Part shown: positions 10,632 through 24,498 of the stretch, in pieces | Position numbering within the stretch: the stretch's first letter is position 1 | Layout: the number at the start of each line of letters is the position of its first letter | NCBI GenBank assembly: GCA_031835245.1 | Contig: JAVKOQ010000034.1 | Location: 21,001-85,000, forward strand | DNA from: Balamuthia mandrillaris | Taxonomy: Eukaryota > Discosea > Longamoebia > Balamuthiidae | Reading direction: 5' to 3' | DNA length: 64,000 nt | The notes under the pieces: generated by a model | Seen by the model: the letters and a program-made list of their open reading frames with translations, nothing else | Databases searched by the model: none | What the model was told of the DNA's origin: nothing | Translations under genes and position numbers: made by a program

Positions 10632-13600
10632 TTACTTGGTGGAAGGGTGGGAGTAAGACAGTTGAGAAAGTGCTGCGGTTTCATCTTCGATGGCTTGCAT
10701 TGCTTTTTCGGTGGCCTCCAGTTCAGTTACAGTCGCCACAATCTTGTCATTGATAAGTCGGAGCTGGGTGGCCAAGGACTGCTTTTTCTCGACCGTGTGA
10801 GCCTCACCAAACAGCTGAAGCCATTGCTCCGAGTAGTGTAGCATGATCTCGGTCTCCTTGACAAGCTCCTTCCGCTCCTCCATGAGCTGAGATCGCTGCT
10901 CCATCAACCGTTCCTTCTTTTCCTTCTGCTGATGCTTCTTGACCTGCAGCTCGATCCACCTCTTTTGAGCTGCCATTCGTGGGTCCTGCAGCAGCACCTG
11001 GAACGCGATGTGCAGGCGAGGGCTGCCAGCCGTTACCATCAGCTCCGGAAGCTCTTCTGACGTCAACAAAGCCGCCACCTCGCTCTTGGCGCTAACATGT
11101 TTTGGGGTTGCTGTTGCTTCGCCGTCCTTTTCCATTGCCTTACCATCAGCACCACCCGAACCATCAGCAGCTGTTGTTGGTGTGGGTGGCTGCTCTTTTC
11201 TTTCCTGGTGCTTTCGTTTACGATGACTGTAGGCCACCAAGTTTGCAGACTCGTAGAGCTCCAGTTCGTGCACGTGCTCCTGAAAAACGTGTCGTATGAG
11301 ATCTCTGCGGCTGACGTTCGTCCGTGAGCTGAACACTTCCATCAACTTCCAGAAACGAAGATACTTTTGAAAGACCGCTATCTTGTTTGCTAGTGTTTCT
11401 GTGTCGATGCCTCCCGTTGGGAAGGATGAACCTATCGAAAGTTTGGATGTACTTGCGGAGAGGAGAATGCTTTCCAATGCTGTTTCAACATATTGCAAGC
11501 TGTCCGTAACCATATGCCCGATTACCTCTAATTCACATTTAGTCCTCAAGCATCAGAGAGAAAGAGGAAGAATGAGAGAGAGAGAGAGAGGAAATACGAA
11601 CGAGGAACTGTAAAGCCACGGAATATGCCAGAAATAGCAGTGTCCAGATCTTTAACTTGGCCTCCCACACAAGTGGCCAACATGCGAATATCGTCTTCTG
11701 ATAAGGGGACTCGGCGACCTAGCTCTTTAATCCGTGTGTTGACCTTTTCTTGCAGGTAATTTTTTACAACAGGGGTCGAAGAATAGCCATACTCTAAAAT
11801 CTCTCTCCTACTTCGGAAGCCAGCATCTTCAATAGGTCATCAGTAAGAGATGAAAGCAGAGGGTAACAATAGAAGCAGGAGACGTACGTGTATCCAGCTC
11901 ACTTCGCCAGAAAGCAAAGGAAGTGACCTACAAAGCGAGATAGGATTGTGTGAGCTTGTTGTTTTTGTATAAATGGAAAGAAGGCGTACGTACAAAAACT
12001 ACATGGCACAGCTTGTTATCTGTAAGATAAAGGCACCAATCCATGAATTTGAGCAAGTCTTTGTCCTCCTATTAACGTTGGATGTTGTGTATATTTTGGT
12101 GTTTGTTAGTGCTTATTGGTGAGACACAGGGAGTAGCAGGAAGTACCTCATAAATATTTTTGTGTCGAAGGTTCAAGTCATTAGAACTGCCAAAATAATG
12201 AAACCCTATGAAACAAAGGAAAAAAGAAAGCAAAGATTAGTTTGTCACGAAAGGAGAGAAAGGGAAGCTACGCAACCATTTATGCAAAGAAGAGGAATGC
12301 CATTGGTCCACCCCTTTGCTTTTTCCTTGGCCAGAACCCCCTCAAAGCAACGCAAAACTTTATTCACTTCATCGGGTGACAATACTGCGATACGAAAGGT
12401 TAGCACAAAGCCAATTCGGGAAAAAAAAATATAAAAGAAGTTCTAACTCACAATTCTTGCCAGCATCATCTCTAAGAAATATCCTGGATAGAAATTGCTA
12501 AACCCTACTATTAACACGTTGCCTCTAAAACAAACAAACTGTAACTCTCTTCTCTTTTCTTTTCTTGAAGCACCTACCGTTGGTGGAAAGAGATAGCCCG
12601 TGTTGCGAGCAAAGAGATTAACGACCTCTTCCCCAGATATGACAGGGTTGCGATGTAGATCCAAAAAGATTACCATTTTGCGTCCGTTTATGACCCGTTC
12701 CAATATTGGGGTTTTGCCACTTCCTTCTGGCCCCACCAGTAGGCAGGGTCCTGTTCATCTTGACGTTAGATTGTTCCCTTTGCTTTCTCAAAAGAGACAG
12801 AGAGAAGGAAGAGGAGAATTTACCAGCTGGTGGATTATTAAGGTGGGTGGCGAGCAGAGCGGTCTCTTTTGGTCGATCAAGAACAGGATAGTTGTTGATA
12901 GAGGTAGGAAGCTGCAACGGAGCTAGCATTTTTCTGTACATGTACTGCCTCTGAGCTCTCATAGAACGGACGATAAAGTGAAAGGCGACATAAGATAGAC
13001 CTATCGCTCCACCAATTATGTACTGATAAAATGAGGATGCCGCTTAGCGTAGCGGCTCGAGGGAGGAGCAGAAGAGAGCAGAGGAGAGCGTACCCGCCAA
13101 GCCCAGGGGCTTAAAACAAAATCTCTGGTAGGTTTAGGAGGAGTGGCGGTACTAGTGGAAGTGGAGGCATGTTTAGCGGTGGGTTGAGTGGAGTTGTCGG
13201 CTTTGGTCTCGCTGTTGGGGTCATCATAGGGATTGTTGGTGTCGCCATTCTTTTGCAACTTGGAGGGGGAGGCAGCGAAGGGAGTGTACAGCAAGTCACC
13301 AAAGGAATTTGCAGAGGGGCCATTGTTAGGCGGGGCGGAAGGGTTGGTTTGAGAAGAAGAGGAAGAGAAGGCTCGACGGTTGGATTTTCCTCCTCGACTT
13401 GTTTGGTTGGCTATCACATTGGTTCTAGCGCGAGAGGAAAGAGTAGAGCCAAGTCCAAGGATAGAAAAAGAGCGTGACGGAGCGGAGCAAGCTGTTTGTG
13501 CCGTGAAAGAGGCACGCGTGGTACCCCCGATGGGAGCGAGGCGAAAGAAGATTCCGCTAGCAGAGTGGGTACGCCTACAACAAGGACTGAATGAGGCCGA

Positions 13601-13639
13601 AGGAACTCTGCCCACAGCAGAGCTTCCACCACGAAGCAT
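10632..13639 (-). CDS. Mitochondrial membrane P-loop ATPase (AAA/ATPase_2-like)
   Basis: Likely an inner-membrane or matrix ATPase of unknown substrate. Exon 1 (13639 to about 13090) is rich in Ser, Arg and Ala with no acidic residues early on, like a mitochondrial targeting sequence. A hydrophobic segment follows (YIIGGAIGLSYVAFHFIV, near 12970-13025). Then come DRPKETALLATHL, a Walker A GPEGSGKT (about 12720) and a Walker B-like MVIFLDLH. Later exons read HVVFVTS (sensor-like), REILEYGYSSTPVVKNYLQEK and ATCVGGQVKDLD, which resemble the lid region of archaeal-type ATPase_2 proteins. The last exon (11549-10632) is a coiled coil. There are about eight exons, with inner borders approximate. A Yme2/RNA12-type ATPase is an alternative. 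Confidence 0.65.
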
Positions 13640-14187
13640 CGGTACCGTAACGTAAGTGGACGAACCTTGGCTCTCTTGGCTACTCTTCTCCTCTCCTCTT
13701 GGCTACTCTTCTCTCCTCTCCTCTCCTCTTGGCTGTCTGGCTTGTTTGGTAGTGTGCGCTGACTTTTTATTGCAAGGCTCAACCTATTAGGAAATTTCAT
13801 TGACAATCGACCTTAAAAGGATATATTGATCATTAATAGTAATTAATTAGAACCCCAAAAGAGAGAGAGTCGAACGTTATGAATTACCATCATTACAAGT
13901 ACCCTGTAATGCCGAGAGAGAAAACCGAAAAAAAAAAGAACAAGGCCCGTTTGTTTCCTTTGTTCTTTTTATTTGTCTTGCCCAGGCATTACCCTCCACA
14001 GGAAAGCTGGTACTCTTTGCGCATTTTCTTTGAGGGTGATTTACTCGCCGCCAAGCAGTAGTTTTAACGTGCCAATTTTTTCGCAGTTTATATTTTTGTT
14101 TGCAAATTTACTAGTACTGGACAGTAGGAGACCGCTAAAGAGAGACAAGATTCTTTGTGGCTCCGGCTTGGTGCGAGTCAATAAGAA
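13640..14187. promoter_or_regulatory. Divergent intergenic region between ATPase and RhoGEF genes
   Basis: 548 bp between two divergent start codons. CTCAACCTATTAGG at 13778-13791 is the copy of the shared box belonging to the minus-strand gene. Short direct repeats of CTTGGCTACTCTTCTC lie at about 13668-13735. No coding region is supported; the short frames here are low complexity or start in 5' leader sequence. Confidence 0.45.
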
Positions 14188-17100
14188 ATGGAAGAGGAGA
14201 CTCCCTCCACCCGTGCGGAGAGCACGCCCTCCGGCGTAGGAGAAGATCTCGCTCCTTCAACGACGCACATGCTACAACCCGCACCCACTACTGCTAGTAC
14301 CCCCGATTCTCCCTCCACCTCAGCAATGACAACGGCAGATGGAAGGACAGGGGCACCACACCAACCCCAACGCGAATATTCTACGCGGACGCTCCTTCTG
14401 AAGGAAGAAGAGTTTTTGTTTCAAAACTTGGAAAATTTTTTGAAGGACAGCGTCGTCCAGAGCGAGGGCGACGAGGGAAGCCCTTCCCCCCACGACGCAG
14501 AAGGCGCTTCTGCAGGAAGGGAGGACGAGTCAACAGAAGAGGCGCTGCAACAAAAACAAAAACAAAAAGAAAAGGCAGAAGCGGAGAGGGAGGAGCTGGA
14601 GGCTGCATCCCAAACGGAAATTTTGTCGACGTTGGAGGGAGAAAAACCCAAAGAAAAGGAGAAGGAAGGGGAGGACGTGGAGGACGTGGAGGAGGAGGAG
14701 GAAGAAGACAAGGAAGAGGTTGACGAGGTATACACAGAGGATGGCGTGGGTTTTGACGACCCGCAACAACCCAGCGAGGAGGTCATGCGGGAGGCTGTTC
14801 ACGGCTCTGCCTCCAGACTTCAGTTGTATTATTGTACTCTCTCTTCTGTATCGACAAGCCAAGATCTTCAATCACCTCTACAAGAACAAGAACAAGAGGA
14901 GGAAGAAGAACAGCAACAATCAAGTGCCGCTAGCGATGCAAAAGAAGAAGATCCCCAAATGGTTGCTCTCAAGGCTTCTGCTTCGCGACAGGTGTTGTAC
15001 TATTGCTGCCTCTCCTCTATTCCAACGACTCCCTCTTCTCCTTCCCTTCCCAGTGTCACCCTCAACGCTCCAGCTTCGACACGGGAAGAAGATGGTGATA
15101 ACACAGCAAACCAAAGCCTTGAGGAAGAGCTGGAGGCGCTGCGACAGGAGTTGCACGAAACCAAAGCCAAACTCAGCGAAGAGCTGTTGGCCAAGGCGCG
15201 GGAGGCCGAAGCCAAGGAGGAGCTTCTCTTTCGTGCGGATGGGGAGCTGGATGAGTTGCGATGGAGGTTGGAGGACCGCGATCGAGAGATCAAAACGCTG
15301 AGGGCGCAAGTGCACACTCTCTTTGAGGAGTTAGCCAGCAAAGCGGCGGAACTCCGGCTCAGCCGACCGGCTTCCGGATCTTTCGAAAGTCCGCTCGCTC
15401 CAGAAGGAGGAGAGGCATCTCCTCAGGAAGAACTGCCGGCGGTAGCAACAGAGAAGAAGCTGCGGCGAGAACTGAGCCTATCTTCCAATAGCCTTCTCTC
15501 TCTGGCCAAGCGAAAGCTCGAAGATGAGGCTTTGAGAAAGGAAAAGCTCAGGACGAAGGAAAGGGCGGTAGAGGCACAAAAACAGGAGTTGGCTCGCCGG
15601 GAGAGGGAACTGCAGGAGAGGGAGAGGGAAAGAGATGAGAAGGAAAAGGAGCTCCGGATCAGGTTGGAAGCCAAAGAGCAGCAACTGAAGAAAGCTTTTA
15701 ACCAGGTAGACGAAATGAGACTTCGGTTTAGCGATCTACAGCAGGAGATGCAGCTTAAGAACAAGGAGCTACTTGGGCTGAGCAACGATCAAACAGAGCA
15801 AGAACAGGACCTGAGACTCGAGCTGGAGAACAAAGACCAACAGCTGGAAGAGCTGAGAAGGGAGCTGGCGGCTGTAGACCAAAAATACGGCGAGCAGAGC
15901 GAAGAGCTGGCGGTGACGATGCAACAACTGGAGAGCAAAGACCAGATCATCCGGGAGATGGAAGAGCAGCAGCAGCATGACGCCATGGAAATGCAGAGAC
16001 TCAAGAACAAAGCGTCAGACCTGGAGGAAAAAGCGGAGCAAAAACTTCAAGAGATTGAGAACCTAGAGGCGCTTATGAGGAGGAAAGACCAAGAAATGAG
16101 GGAGCAAGAACGACGAACAGAACAAGTGGAATCGATGCTGGAACTAGAACGCAGAGAGAAGAGCCGCCTGGAGGAAGACCTGCGCGAACGCGAACGAAGG
16201 ATACGCGAAGAACAATTGGAAGCGGAGCGTGCACGAGCGGAACGAGAAGAACGAGATGTTGAGTTGGCCAAAAAGGATCACGAAATTACTCGCTTGTTGA
16301 GCAAAATGTTGAAGGCCGAGAAAAAGCTGTTGGAAAAAGAGGAAGGGCTGCAAGAGAGCCAACGAACTTGTGAAGAGAGAGAAAAGGACCTGGAGACAAC
16401 CATAGAACAGCTCGAAGCTCAACTGGAGCAAAAAGACGTGCACATCGAAGAGCTGAATCTGACGCTTAAGCAACAAAAGAAGCAGATCAAGAAGTTGGAC
16501 AAACAAGTAGCTGAGGACGGGGAAGTCCTGGGCAGAAAAGATGAAGAGATCAGCCAACTTAAGAAACAAAAAGAAGAGCAAGCTCAAGTGATTGCCGATA
16601 AGGACAAGGAGCTAGAGCAGAAGCAGGAGGAAATGATGAGTGTCATTCGAGAGAAAGAAGCAGAACTAGAAAAGACTAAGTCTGAAAATGAAGAGAAAGC
16701 CGAAGTTCTTCAGGTTCAGATTGAGAAGCTTGAAGAGGCTAAGAAACAGGTGGAAGAGAAAGATAAGGAGACCCAGAATCAACTCCAGAGCGAAATCGAG
16801 AAATTGTTAACCACAAAGAAACAGCTGCAACAACAAGACCGCGCCTTGCGCAAACGATCTGAGCAATTGTTACAAGAGAAGATGGAGCAGCTACAGACTG
16901 TGAATCAAGGTGTGTATTGATCTGTTCTCTCTAATTCTCTCTCTCTCTCTCTCTCTCTCTCTTATCTCTCGATCTTTCTCTCCTTCCTGTTTCTTTGTGC
17001 TAACGGATTAATGAACAATGCAGAGCTGCAAGAAAAAGACAAAGAACTCCGGCAACAACGTAACGAATTAACGCAGGAAATCGAGGAGATGAAGAAAGTG

Positions 17101-20100
17101 TTGCAACAAGCGAAGTGGGATCTACAGAAGAGCAACCAGCTCTGCGAAGAGCGGCAGGCCTTGATGGAGCAAAAGGCGGAAAAATGTAGGGAGTTAAAAA
17201 AGCAGCTCTTAGATAAAGAGAAAGAAGCAAAGAAGAAAGATACTCAGTTGCTCAAGCTGGAAAAGAAGGCTCTTACTCGCAAAAAAGAGCTTGAGGACAA
17301 AGGCAAGGAGTTGAAGGCCAGACATGAGGAGATCAAGGCATTAACTGCCGATAATGAGGAGAGTTTGAAACGGCTACAGGCCAAAGAGGAAGAGATTGAA
17401 GGACTCAACAAGCGGCTGGAGGCTGCTAATGAAAAGCTCAAAGCGAAGGAGAAGGAATTGCAAGCGATGAAAGAGAAAGGTGAAGCAGTTGAACACGAGC
17501 TGAATGAAGCCATCAGGGCAAAAGAGAAAGAAAAGACCGATCTCAACGCCTCTCTGAAGCAAAAGGAAAAGGAATACACGCAAAAAGTCGACGAAGTTCA
17601 GAATCTTAAGAAACAACTTTCAGCTCAAACATCAACCCTGAATACAGTTCAGGTACGTAAATTCGAGTTGGCTTCTAGCATATGTTTTGTGGTTGCTCGT
17701 TTATTTATACATTGAATATTTGCATTTCCATTCTATCAAAAAAAAAAAAAAATGAAAATGAAAACAGGAAGAGAAAGCGGGCTTGAGCGAACGGTTGGAG
17801 AAGACGCTCCACAAACTGCAGGAGAAGGAAAAGGAGCTGGGGGTTGTGCAAAAGGATTTGGCCCGCAAACAGGGCAAACTCGACAAGATGAAGCTGGACC
17901 TCAGTCGTTTGCAAGACAAATACAAGGAAACAAAGGAGGCAACCAAGGCACTGCGGAAGAGCAAGCAAGAATTGGCCACGTCTCTGCGTCAAGCAGAAGA
18001 TGCAAAGAAGGTGTTGAGCTCGGAAGTAGAGTCCTTGACGCAAGTGAAGAAGGAACTGCAACAGACCCTCGAGGAAACGATCTCGGAATTGACGCTTCGC
18101 AAAACAGCGGAGACCAATCTGGAGACCATGCTCTTGGAAACGAGCCAAAACCTGCAAAAGGTGCAGACCACGCTCAAGAATACTGAAGAGGAGTTCAAGG
18201 CAATAAAGCAAGAGAAAGCTCAATTGCTGGCCGAAAAGGAGAAGGACCTAGAAAAACAAGGACAAGAGCTGAAAGCTATGCAGGCCCAAAGAGCAGAGAG
18301 GGAAGGGCAGCTGCAGCATCGGATCGAGAAGTTGCAGGAGGTGAAGAAGCAGCTGCAGGAGCGCTCTAAGGAGCTGCGGGAACAGAGAGATACAGCTGCA
18401 GAGCAGGGCGAGGAGCGATATCAACAGTTGCAGGACAAGACCAAGGAGCTCGCGGAGCTGAAGCGTAAGTATGAGAAGCGCTTCAAAGAGATGAGGGAAC
18501 GTTATGAAAAGCTAGGAGTGTCACGGCGGAGGATCAAAGCAGATGCAGGCGAGGATCCCCAAAACGACAAAGCCAAGGCCAAGAAGATGGACAAGAGGAG
18601 TTTGGTGACCAAAGAGATTCTTACTACGGAGCGTACCTATGTGCAGACGCTGAGGACAGTTGTGGACGTGTTCTTGAAGCCACTCAAGGGTCCAAAGAAG
18701 GACTTGTTGCCAGCAGAGACGGTAGAGAGAATATTCTCCGGTGTGGAAATCATCCTGAACTACCATCAGGACGTGCTGAAGCGATTGGAACGCTGCATCG
18801 AACCACCGGAGAACGCAGACGAGATGGAAGCCTGGCAAAGGGAAGAGAGCGAAAGCCTCAGCACCATTTTGCTCAATATGGGCGATGGCTTGCTGACAGT
18901 CTACCTGCCATTCGTCTACAACTACGCACAGAGTCAGTGGACCCTGCAAAAGTGTTTGGAGGAAATGCCTACGTTCGCCTCCTGGTATGCTAGCGATGAT
19001 ATCGTAGAAGCCACCAACGGCTATGATCTGCACGCTCTCATCATCGTGCCCATCCAACGTATTCCTCGCTACCGCCTCCTCTTGACGGAACTGGTCAAGT
19101 ACACGGAAGAAGACCGGCCGGACTATGCTGATCTAACCCGCGCTCTCGCGAAGATTAGCACGGTTGCCCAGCAAATCAATCTCAAGGCCAACCAGTTCGA
19201 GAATACCAAGAAAGCTTTTGCCCGCATTCGTGGCACTGCCCATCTCCAATCCGGCACAAGGCTTCTACTCAAGGAAGGCGTGTTCAAGAACAGCGGAACC
19301 AAGCGCAATCAAACTATCTTCCTCTATCTCTTTGATGATATGCTGCTAGAGGCTCGTCCTACCGCTGAGAAGAAACTCTTGAAAAAGAAGTTGGCCAAAG
19401 GACGTCACAACACCTCCAGCGGTACTGCTGGCAGTGGAACTACCCCTGGCAACAGTGCTAGTGGTGGTGGTGGAAGCGGCAGTCCTACCAGCGGTGGCCC
19501 AGCGATGAGCAGCGGCAACCAAGCTGACGATTACAGTACCATGGAACTGACCATGCGTCAAGTCTTCAACCTCTACCAGGTGGAAGTTCAGTTGGTGCCT
19601 GAAACCAAGCATGATAAACACGCCTTCAAAATCATATGCACCTCCAACGAAGGCAAAGGGGACAAAGGAGGTCCGCAGATGGTGTGGCTCTACGCCTCCT
19701 CTGAAGAGGAGAAGGCAGAGTGGTTGGAGGTCATCGCGCAGGCTAAGAGACAACTTCGAGCCAAGACCAGAAAGGACACTTCCAAGGGCCTTGCTGATAA
19801 GTACGAACTGGAGGACACCATAGAGAGCCTGAAGAGGAAGCTCGGGCAACAGGAAAAGCAGATGGAGTTGCTGCGACAGGACTTGGAATGGGCCAAACGA
19901 GACGCCACCTCCTTCGAAAAAGAACTGCAGGAGACCAAGGAAGAGGCAGAGGAGATGCGCAAAGAGCTCAAAGAGAAGAGCAAAGAGCTCGCCTTGGTGG
20001 CCAAGCAAAAGGCAGTACTTGAGTCAGATCTAGAAGAGAAAGAAGAAAAACTGGCCAAGAAGGAGAAAGGTTTACTCGACTTGATGAGTCGCAAGAAGGA

Positions 20101-20670
20101 CGAACTGCTTAAGCAAGCTCCTGGTGGCAAAACTACCACTGCCAGGGCTGTGGGTTCTGGCGGTGGTGCGAGCTCGGCAGAAATGGACGCTTTGCTCCAA
20201 GAACAAATGAAGCAGCTAGAAGACATGCATAAAGATCTGCACAAGAAAGACGAAAAGCTTCGGTCACAAAGAGAGGAATTGCAAAGCGCACAGAAGCAAC
20301 TGGAAGAGAAGCAGAAGGCGCTTGAGGAGAAAATCGGTCTTGTGAAAGAGCAAAAGAAGAAAGTTAAAGACTACGAAAAGAAGCTTAGAAAGAATGAAGA
20401 ATCTCTTAAAGATCTTACCTCTCGCTATGAGGAAGCGCAACAAGATCTAAAGGAGAAACAAAAAGAACTCTCAGAGCGAGAAAAGGAGTTGGTGGAGAGA
20501 GATAAGGAATTGGATGAAATGGGAAAGAAACATGAAGAGAAGATTCGGCTACAACAGGACCAAATCAAGCTTCTGCAGGTCACAAAGAAAGACCTCACAG
20601 AGCGGTTACAGCGCCTCCGCGCCAAAGAAGAAGAACTCACTCAGCAGCAGCAAGGTCTCTACTCTCGCGT

Positions 20671-20709
<39 letters not shown>

Positions 20710-23700
20710 GCCTCCACAATTATTAATTTTTTCCGTGATTCTGTAAAAATACATAGTAACGGAGGCAGAGTTGCAGCAGACTACAGAGGAGTTAAATGAC
20801 GTAAAGCAAGAAAGCGAAGAGAAAGAAAAGCAGCTGCAAGAACTGGGCGCTGAGCTGAGCGAGGTGAAAAAGCGCCTGGAAGAAAGTGAAAAACAGTTGA
20901 GCATACGCACGAAAGAGTTGGAATGGAGCAAATCAGATAGAGAGAATCTGGAGAGCGAACTAGCCCAAGTAAGGGAAGAATACGAGGAGCTAGAGAAGGA
21001 CGCTTCAGCAAAGAAGAAAGAAATCAGTGCGTTGTTGAAAGAGAAGAAGGCCAAGGAAAAGAGTATTGAAGCAAAGACACGAGAGCTAAGCCAGAAAGAA
21101 AAGCAGTTCAGCAAAGCGTTGGCCCAGAGCGAAAAGCAAACGGAAGAATGGGAAAAACGATTCAAAGAGGCGGAAGCCGAAGTGGCGCATCAGAAGGCGG
21201 AACTGGAGGGATTGACCGCGATGTTGGACAAAGTTAAAGCAGCGCTGAGCACAGCCAAGAAGCAGAACGAAGCGAAGGACAAGGAGCTGGAGGACCGTCG
21301 AAAAGAGATGGAAGGGCTGAAGCAAATGGAAATCACGGAGATAAGGGAGCGCATGGAGAACGCAGAGAACGAACTGTTGGAGAAGAAAGTAGAACTGAAC
21401 GAGAAGACAGAGGAGTTGGCATTGTTGATCCAGCACCTTCAAAGCAGAGACCAGGAGCTACAGGCCAAGGACAAAGAAGCTGCCGAAAAAGAGGAACAGT
21501 GGGACAACGAAATCGAGGAGGAAAGGAAGCGAGTGGTCACCCTCCGGTTAAAACTGCAAGAACAAACCCAAAAGCTTGCCGACGTCAAGGCCGCTTTTAA
21601 GGAAGAAAAGAAAGCGTTGCTGAAGAAGGAACGTGCTGCTTTGGCCGAGAAAGATGCTCTCATCAAGGAAAAGGAAAAGGAGATCATGTTCATAACGGAG
21701 CAGAACGCGGAGGCGAATTTGCTACTGGAAGCCAAGGTCATGCGGTTGGAAGGCTCTCTCCGCCAATACAAGACAGACAAGTTAGAACTACAGCAGAAAG
21801 AAAGAGAATTGAGGCAGGAGTTCCGCGAGAAACTGCAGGAGAAGGACGAGGAGCTGAAGCTGCGCATGAAGGAAGCCATGCTAAACGTGGACGAGAGATT
21901 GAAAGAAGCCGAACGCTTCAATACGGAACTACAAAAGTTGAAGGACAAACACCTTGAGTGGCAGCAAACGACGGAGGAGAAGCATAACGCGGAACTAGCT
22001 AGACTATCCAAGCAAAGCGGAGAGAGAAAACGAATGCTGGCGGTGGCCTTAACGCGCGTCGACGACCTCAAAGCCAAAAAGAAAAAGCTGAAGCACAAGT
22101 ACAAAGACTTGCGCGAGGCCAACAAGACCCAAGTGGAAAAGAACGAAAAGCTGGCCAGTCTGGTGTCCTCCAAAGAAAAAGAGCTGGCGAGCTGCACCAA
22201 AGACCTGGAGACCTTGCGCCGAACTAGCACCGAGAAAGAGGAAGCCATGCAAGCTCGCATTGTGGAGTTGGAGTACCTCACCAAGAACATGGACAAAACT
22301 CAGGAGGAGCTGCTAGCTGCCTCTTGGGAGAACGGTGCCAAGCAGCGCGAGCTGGACGATAAGATCAAAGGACTGGAGGCTGCCCTGAAGAAGGCGGGCA
22401 AGAACGAGAAGAAGTACAACCAGGGCAAAGCGGAGCTCTTCGAGGCAGCCAATGCGTTGGAGGAGAAGAAGAGAGAGCTGGAGGATGCCCTTAAAGCCTC
22501 GGCGGAAAAGGACAAGCAAATGACGGAGCAGCTCAAAGACATCTCTCTATTGAAGAAGGAGATCAAGCACAAGAAGCAAGACCTCCAGGTGCTCGTCATG
22601 GACAAGGAGGAGCTTCAAAGCAAAGTAGATAAACTGGAGGAGACCAAAAAGCAGCTGCAGGAAAAGGTGCGCAAGCTGAAGGAGATGAAGAAGCTCAAGC
22701 ACCTGAACGAACAGCAACAAGAAGCCCTCAAGTCGTTGCAACTGCAATATGATTCGCTCAAGAATGCCAAAAAGGATCTCAGGGACACCAACAAAGAGCT
22801 GGAGCGCAAGGTCAAATCCCTCCAAAACGACCTCGCCAAATCCAAAGACGAATATGCTCTGCTGCAGCGCCAACATGACACGAAGCAGAAGCAGCTGCAC
22901 GACATGAAAGAAATCCTGCAACGTCTTCACAAGGCTCATCGTGGCAAGAAAGAAGACCGCGTGCAGAAGGTCAAGAGCGTGGCCCTTGGTGCGGTCGGTA
23001 AGCAGCGTCGTGGTAGCCTAGATTCCAGATCGGAACCAGCCTCGCCCTACGCCTCTGAAACTGAAACTGATGACTCATCCATGAGCGATTACCCGCAACA
23101 CGCTTCTTCTGCAGCTGTGCCACGACGCCGAGCACCAGCTCACATGGGAGCTGCCTCTGCCTCTCTATTTGACCAGCTGGTCTTGTTGGGTACTGCCTCT
23201 CGTCGCACTACCACCATTCCATACGGAGTGATGGAGGATATGTTGGCCTCCTCTCCATCCTCTCTTTCTTCGTCCCGCACTTCCAGCCCTTCTTCCTCCC
23301 CTCACGCCACCCTCAAACCTTCCTCCTCTGCTGATGCTGGTACTACCACTCCTGTTATCAGTGTTCTTTCCTCTACTCCGCCTGCGCATGTTAGTTTACT
23401 TGCCTCTCCTCGTGGCGGTAGTAGCACTCCTCTTGGCTCACCGCGTGGTGGTGGGAGCACGTTGTCTTCTCCGCGTACAGCTGCGTCCACAGGAGGAGTT
23501 ACCACCAGCAGCGAAAGTGAGGGCGGGGGGGAGCCACGGAAAGGACGCAAAAACAAAAACGGGAGTAAGAGTCAGTCTGCATCCCCATCTCGTAGTCCTT
23601 CTTCACCTTCCGCCCCTTCTTCCAAGAAGACGACCAGTGAATTGTCATCACACGAGGAAGAAGCGGATGAACCACAACAATCATCGCAGGAGCTCGAGGA

Positions 23701-24238
23701 GGAACTGGAAGAAGAAGGATGCAAATCCGAGTCCGAGGCTGAGAAGGACAAAGATCAGATTTTGAGTGGCGGCTCCAAAGACATCCCAAAGAAAGAACAC
23801 AAATTGGTCTCTCGTGTTCCTTTTTTCTCCTCAAAACGATCCTCCCCGGCTGCTTCTACTAGCACCACGAAGACCACGGCTGAGGGTGATAAAGATGCAA
23901 AGGATGAAAAGAGCAAGAAAGAGGCAAAAGACAAAAAGCACAAGGACAAGAAAGAACAGAAAGCGAAAGACGAGAAAGAAAAAGAAGCGGAGAAAGAACC
24001 AGAAACAGAAAAAGAAGTGGAGCAGGACAAGACCAAACAAAACAGCCAACAAGACAAAGATCACGCTGCTGCTGACAAACCCGTGGAAGAGAAGAAAGAG
24101 AAAGCTGAAGAAGAACTTCTTGAACAAGAAGGCGATAAGGACAAAGCTAAAACTGGCGGCGAACCTTCTGCTGCAGGAGGCGGCTTTTCTTTGTTGAGAT
24201 GGGCCACCGGCAAAAACAAACGACCTTCCGGAAGTTGA
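14188..24238 (+). CDS. Giant coiled-coil RhoGEF (DH-PH), 3,239 residues
   Basis: Predicted exchange factor for a Rho-family GTPase on a very long coiled-coil scaffold. Exons 14188-16909, 17024-17652, 17768-20654 and 20757-24238 join in consistent phases. Residues 1-200 are acidic and disordered. Heptad-rich Glu/Lys/Leu coiled coil runs to about residue 1380. The Dbl-homology domain lies at about 1390-1600 (KRSLVTKEILTTERTYVQTL, then IVPIQRIPRYRLLLTELVKYT, the conserved DH signature). A PH domain follows at about 1615-1785, with a Gly/Ser insert and ending in EEEKAEWLEVI. A second coiled coil extends to about 2800, and the tail is Ser/Pro/Lys-rich. The start is the first ATG after the promoter. 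Three introns, the first and third carrying CT repeats just inside the 5' splice site. DH-PH is clear; the target GTPase cannot be told. Confidence 0.9.
16937..16962. repeat. (CT)n in RhoGEF intron 1
   Basis: Perfect CT run on the sense strand about 25 nt after the 5' splice site. One of many such tracts described in the findings. Confidence 0.9.
20676..20706. repeat. (CT)n in RhoGEF intron 3
   Basis: Perfect CT run on the sense strand about 20 nt after the 5' splice site at 20655. Read as coding it gives a spurious Leu-Ser run ending in a false stop. Confidence 0.9.
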
Positions 24239-24498
24239 GTCTTTGTGGCTTTTGAAGAGCATTGTCATCCTCTTTTCTTCCCACCTTTTTTTTCCCCTTG
24301 TATTGTATACCTTTTTCAAAATAACGCCCTTGTTTTCATACCTCTCCCCTTGCAGTCGTCGGTTCTCTCTCTCTCTCTCTCTCTCGCCAAGTTTACCCAA
24401 GGGCAGGAGTAATGCATTACCTGCATGAAAGGGTATGATGATGGAATGAGCAATAATTTAAAAATAGAGAAAGGAAGAACGGCAACTCTCGAGTAAAC

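Noticed and set aside
22049-22252. Minus-strand frames inside the RhoGEF gene
   Set aside because: Antisense Leu/Phe- and Ser-rich frames are expected opposite Glu/Lys/Gln-rich coiled-coil codons.
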